From: Amoeboradix gromovi
Lineage: Eukaryota > Sanchytriomycota > Sanchytriomycetes > Sanchytriales > Sanchytriaceae
Direction of reading: 5' to 3'
Assembly (NCBI GenBank): GCA_018985225.1
Contig: JADGIF010000322.1
Location: forward strand, 1 to 10,963
Length of the DNA: 10,963 nucleotides
Position numbers and translations under genes: made by a program. The stretch's first letter is position 1; every line of letters starts with the position of its first letter. Positions 8,024 through 10,963 of this stretch are shown piece by piece. The notes under the pieces are model-generated. The model did no database searches. It was not told the DNA's origin and worked only from the letters and a program-made list of their open reading frames with translations.

Positions 8024-8445
8024 TTATGTCCTTTTTAAAATTAGTTTATTGTCAAGGCAGATGTATGTACTTAATAATTAGCTGTAAACAACAATGTATA
8101 GTGATATATTCAGAAGTTTCTGCACATGCCACATATGCTACAAAACCTAAACGAACTCTTAAAGCAAATGTCTCTAACAAGTAGAACTAATCAAGTAGTA
8201 TTCTCTTGTAATTTATCTCTAATTTTCTAGGTAACAACTTGGTGTTGCCAATATCTCTTGTTTGCTAGTCAGGTCCTTCATTCACATTACAGTTGGAGTA
8301 AGCTCATGAACAAGCATAACTATGTCGTTTGGGCAAGAATGCGCTAGATTGTTGCTCTGCGTGCTGAAAAAATAGCTTCATTTGTTCTCGTAACTGCCAT
8401 GTTCTCGTTAAATTACTTTTTTATCCACCTCTTCATTCTCTTATT
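8024..8445. other. Intergenic stretch with no convincing gene
   Basis: No ORF of useful length and no tRNA-like signature. On the minus strand a 26-codon open segment ending in TGA (8110-8112) encodes a Cys-rich tail (FCSICGMC) preceded by TTAG acceptors. A second segment follows a TTTTTTCAG acceptor near 8366. Either could be a 3' exon of the minus-strand RRM-like gene, but phases and donors are not determined. Confidence 0.3.
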
Positions 8446-8685
8446 TCATATTGTTAACCTGTAAGTTTTCCCGCGCAGACTGCATAAACGAGGCCCTCAT
8501 TCTTGAATTTACTTGTGTTGAGAATATGCATTGTTATTGAAATGGTCGGGCAAGCTCTCTATGATATAGATGTTAGCTACTGCTTTGGCGGAGTTTTGGA
8601 CATCAAATAACGCAATACCTCTTGTTCTATTTATCATCGCTTTTATTCCCTCTGATCTACCTAAAATGTGTTGGATTTTGAATAC
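8446..8685 (-). CDS. RRM-like RNA-binding protein fragment (exons 8685-8513 and 8479-8446)
   Basis: Read on the minus strand, the frame from about 8700 to 8513 encodes the second half of an RNA recognition motif: an alpha-1-like VFKIQHILGRSEGIK, the RNP1-like octamer RGIALFDV, and alpha-2 SAKAVANIY. A 33-nt phase-2 intron (8512-8480, GTAAAT...TTTATGCAG) would join this to LRGKTYRLTI, which fits RRM strand beta-4, followed by TGA. Beta-1 and an initiator ATG are missing. The frame is closed by TAA at 8703-8701, just before the divergent INTS9-like start. So either a first exon is hidden, an internal ATG is used, or this is a truncated pseudogene. Further 3' exons are possible. Assignment rests on pattern only. 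Confidence 0.4.
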
Positions 8686-8719
8686 ATTTTTGTATATTTT
8701 TTATTACACTCCAAAATAA
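8666..8719 (+). other. In-frame upstream ORF abutting the INTS9-like start
   Basis: ATG at 8666 opens 17 codons. Its TAA (8717-8719) directly touches the ATG at 8720 in the same frame. Alternatively, a 48-nt GT-AG intron (8692-8739, GTATAT...TTTCTTAG) would fuse this N-terminus in phase to residue 8 of the INTS9-like protein, giving a different start. Confidence 0.3.
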
Positions 8720-10210
8720 ATGGAAGCAACATTTCTTAGCGACTATTCTTGTTTAATCAAAATAGATCATTTAAAATTCAGTGTCAACTCTTCTGTGGAT
8801 GATGTTGACTTCATTCTAATAACTGACTTTAAATATATTTCTACTATTTCTTCAAAAGCTATTCCATTGTACATTGAAGATGGCTGTTACGAGCACGGCA
8901 AGATCATGTTGGAAGAAATGAATATTTTTATTAGTGGTGACTTTCGGACGATTCGCTATTATGAGGAATTCAGATTCGATGAACTAGTTATAAAAGCCAT
9001 ATCTAGTCAACTCTTCTTCGCCAGTAGTGGCTTCTTTATTCAGTATGGTTCATATAAATTTGTGATTGTCGCTCCAGGTGTACCACACTATACTCTGGAA
9101 ATGCCATTTATTCAAGACCTAGATGCTTTGATCTTATTAGACGTTGTTTTCATATCCAACAACTTTAATTCTAAGCTTAAAAATATGCAGCTTTGTATTC
9201 AGGATGCGGTTAACAATAAAACTCCCGTTATACTTACTTGCTCTCCCATTCAGGGCTATTTGTTTGATCTGTTATTTCTGCTTTCAAACGTTCAGTACTT
9301 CACCCCTTCTCAATTGTATCTTTTATTCTCTACTGGAATAAAGTCTTACACTTTAATCAACAGCATCCCCGAGTCTCTAAATAACGAATTGAAAAACAAG
9401 GCATTTCTCGGCAAATATGGCTGCGATTTAAAATTTGACATCTATCCTAACTGCTTTGACTCTAAATTCCAATCAAAGTGGCTTCAAAATCCTGGTATAA
9501 TTCTTACCATGTGCAATTACGCTACTCAATATATGTTGAATAGCTTTAATCTAATTTGTAAATCAAGAAATCAACAAGGATTGCATTTAAATGTATGTTC
9601 GAATGAGGACACTGCAGATTGCAGCAGTTATAGCAACGTAGAATCAAAAAACTGTAACTTGGATGCTAGGATGTCTATACATCAAGCATTACTCCATTTC
9701 AAAGCCGATACTATTCTGTCCATAAAATCATCAACAGCAACTAATGATGAGTTGATGAATGTAAAAATGATGTATCCTAATATATGCATGCAAGATATTG
9801 ATGTCCCATTCATGTTTGAAATTAGGCAACTCACAATGAGCAGATTAGTCAAATTTAAGCAGTTGGAGAATGCAAATTGGCATAGTTTTAATTACAATAA
9901 TGCGGAATACAGGTTTGTGTACGTAAATGGCAGTTTGGTGGGCGATATGATCAATATGGTACCAATTAATAAAGGAATATTGTTTGGAAGATTAAATGTA
10001 GAACTTATAAGGCAAGCATGCTTGGAAGTATTTTATAGTAGACTAGATATTCAAGTAGAGCAAGTACAAGGGATAACTCAAATAAGTGTAGGAGATATGC
10101 TAATGGTACAAATACAGAAAGGGAATATAATGATAGAGAGCGATGAATTAGATATGATTGAGAAACTACAGCAGCATTTACTTGACAATAAGATAATTAA
10201 AAGGATGTAA
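8720..10210 (+). CDS. INTS9: INTS9-like Integrator subunit (inactive metallo-beta-lactamase/beta-CASP fold)
   Basis: 496 residues from ATG 8720. INTS9 is the catalytically dead partner of the INTS11 endonuclease in Integrator, which trims snRNAs and attenuates nascent transcripts in the nucleus. Seen: VDFILITDFKYI (29-40), where an active enzyme would carry HxHxDH; a beta-CASP-like NKTPVILTCSPIQGYLFDLL (166-185), resembling human INTS9 GNVLVPCYPSGVIYDLL; and a C-terminal alpha/beta domain (about 424-492, GRLNVELIRQACLE then VQIQKGNIMIESDELDMIEKL) that follows the INTS9 pattern of LIQIEEDSTHIICDNDEML. The whole is shorter than the human protein (about 658). CPSF100/Cft2 is the alternative, but the C-terminal pattern fits INTS9 better. 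A Cys/Ser/Asn-rich stretch (290-315) looks like a lineage-specific insertion. AATAAA follows the stop. Confidence 0.65.
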   Translation: MEATFLSDYSCLIKIDHLKFSVNSSVDDVDFILITDFKYISTISSKAIPLYIEDGCYEHGKIMLEEMNIFISGDFRTIRYYEEFRFDELVIKAISSQLFFASSGFFIQYGSYKFVIVAPGVPHYTLEMPFIQDLDALILLDVVFISNNFNSKLKNMQLCIQDAVNNKTPVILTCSPIQGYLFDLLFLLSNVQYFTPSQLYLLFSTGIKSYTLINSIPESLNNELKNKAFLGKYGCDLKFDIYPNCFDSKFQSKWLQNPGIILTMCNYATQYMLNSFNLICKSRNQQGLHLNVCSNEDTADCSSYSNVESKNCNLDARMSIHQALLHFKADTILSIKSSTATNDELMNVKMMYPNICMQDIDVPFMFEIRQLTMSRLVKFKQLENANWHSFNYNNAEYRFVYVNGSLVGDMINMVPINKGILFGRLNVELIRQACLEVFYSRLDIQVEQVQGITQISVGDMLMVQIQKGNIMIESDELDMIEKLQQHLLDNKIIKRM

Positions 10211-10218
10211 TTGCACTC

Positions 10219-10224
10219 AATAAA
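10219..10224 (+). other. AATAAA polyadenylation signal of the INTS9-like gene
   Basis: Nine bases after the stop at 10208-10210. Confidence 0.5.
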
Positions 10225-10325
10225 TCAATTTGCTATTTATTCTCTGTTGTGCTTCAAACATTAGACAGCTATTGAATTTTGTAGAATAAATCATTTATCG
10301 AGAATCTGTATCTACTTTTATAAAT

Positions 10326-10355
10326 GGGACACCAAATATAAAAACTAGACTAACT
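10326..10355 (+). repeat. Left arm of a 30-bp inverted repeat
   Basis: Starts GGGACACCAAATATAAAAAC and ends in GACTAACT. It matches the reverse complement of 10714-10743 at 27 of 30 positions without gaps. The two arms point inward. Confidence 0.8.
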
Positions 10356-10713
10356 CGTTTTTAAAGGAAGTGCTCCATACGGAGGAAATCATTAATAAAA
10401 GATCTTCTATTATACCAATTTTCTTTCATTATTTTCAGTCCCCTCTTCAAAATAAAACTAGATATGAGGTCTTTGAGCATCTAAGCAAAAGGTGCATTTT
10501 CTTAGACGGTATTCTTTCTTCATTTCATTTAATGTTATACTAACATCATTACTCTTGTCTATTTCATTGAAGTGTAATAGTGATATTTTATTTGAAATAA
10601 AGATTGGATGAAAGAGTAAGAGAATAGCTCTACAGAATATTTATTTTCCTTTTATACTCCTCTTAAATCCATAAATTAATAAAGCTGAAATAATGTTCCA
10701 AGTTGTTGCAGAA
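10356..10713. other. AT-rich interior between the inverted repeats, no gene seen
   Basis: No ORF of useful length on either strand, no RNA gene signature, and no tandem repeat. It is pyrimidine-rich in places on the plus strand. Confidence 0.4.
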
Positions 10714-10743
10714 AGTTAGTCCAGTTTTTATATTTCATGTCCC
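10714..10743 (-). repeat. Right arm of a 30-bp inverted repeat
   Basis: Read on the minus strand it starts GGGACATGAAATATAAAAAC and ends in GACTAACT, the same as the left arm except three bases. Confidence 0.8.
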
Positions 10744-10879
10744 AAATGTATAACTTTTCCAGATTTTTCTAATAGCTTAAATACTGGATATTCTTCCTTT
10801 TCGCAAATGGTAAATCAATCTAAAGAAATAACTAATAGTTAAAGTATACGTTCATCAGCATTGAGGTACTGATCCAAAC

Positions 10880-10926
10880 ATGGAACAGTTTGATGTCTTT
10901 CAAGCCGTCCTCAAAAGTGATCAACG
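10880..10926 (+). CDS. Possible first exon of a gene continuing to the right
   Basis: ATG at 10880 opens 15 codons plus two bases (MEQFDVFQAVLKSDQ) up to CG|GTAAAA, a plausible splice donor. Read through, the frame stops at once (CGG TAA). The short amphipathic start followed by SDQ(R) is reminiscent of the first helix of importin-beta-type HEAT proteins, but 15 residues cannot establish this. The remainder lies outside the window. Confidence 0.3.
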
Positions 10927-10963
10927 GTAAAAATAAACATGTAAACTATTTGCTTAATAATTC

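Larger units (their letters stand above)
10326..10743. mobile_element. Possible non-autonomous transposon (MITE-like)
   Basis: About 420 bp bounded by 30-bp inverted repeats, with no transposase frame inside, in an intergenic AT-rich stretch. Just outside each arm the similarity fades but both flanks carry TA within about ten bases (left ...TTTTATAAAT, right AAATGTATAAC), so a TA target duplication as in Tc1/mariner elements is conceivable. Exact ends cannot be fixed from one copy. Confidence 0.35.

Noticed and set aside
8461-8478. GTAAGT...GCAG on the plus strand, an 18-nt intron look-alike.
   Set aside because: No open reading frame flanks it on the plus strand, and the bases lie at the second exon of the minus-strand RRM-like model.
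10726-10806. Minus-strand 26-codon open segment with coding-like look near the right inverted repeat.
   Set aside because: Closed by stops on both sides with no acceptor or start, it overlaps the repeat arm, and a splice to the next open segment is out of phase.

Overview
This looks like a stretch of AT-rich, compact nuclear DNA from a unicellular eukaryote. The signs are monocistronic genes on both strands, a eukaryotic 80S ribosomal protein (uL24/RPL26), a eukaryote-type biotin-protein ligase with a fused glutaminase-like N-domain, an Integrator-type beta-CASP protein, a GT-AG intron, and AATAAA motifs right behind stop codons. TAA, TAG and TGA all act as stops, so the standard code is used. 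The gene mix and the tiny intron would fit an early-diverging fungus or fungal relative (rozellid, aphelid, chytrid-grade). That placement is inference; another AT-rich protist is not excluded.

Layout. On the minus strand from the left edge: an LRR protein (partial, runs off the window) and, upstream of it on the same strand, a non-RD protein kinase. About 200 bp further on, a divergent gene on the plus strand encodes acetoacetyl-CoA synthetase. Its last 42 codons lie behind a 20-nt intron. The next kilobase holds two weakly supported plus-strand genes: a hypothetical protein (possibly two exons) and a small protein with a signal-peptide-like start. Biotin-protein ligase follows on the minus strand and shares a 90-bp divergent promoter with RPL26 on the plus strand. 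Then come an unrecognised 104-residue basic protein, an RRM-like fragment on the minus strand, and an INTS9-like gene on the plus strand. The right end has no long ORF. It carries a 30-bp inverted repeat pair about 360 bp apart (a possible non-autonomous transposon) and, at the very edge, a possible first exon of a new gene.

How the genes relate. They are housekeeping genes from different processes: ketone/acyl-CoA activation, biotinylation of carboxylases, translation, and snRNA/mRNA 3'-end control. Biotin ligase and acetoacetyl-CoA synthetase both feed acetyl-CoA and lipid metabolism, but nothing shows co-regulation. I see no operon, CRISPR, tRNA, rRNA or virus. The most unusual observation is the 20-nt intron, which separates the acetoacetyl-CoA synthetase from its catalytic lysine.
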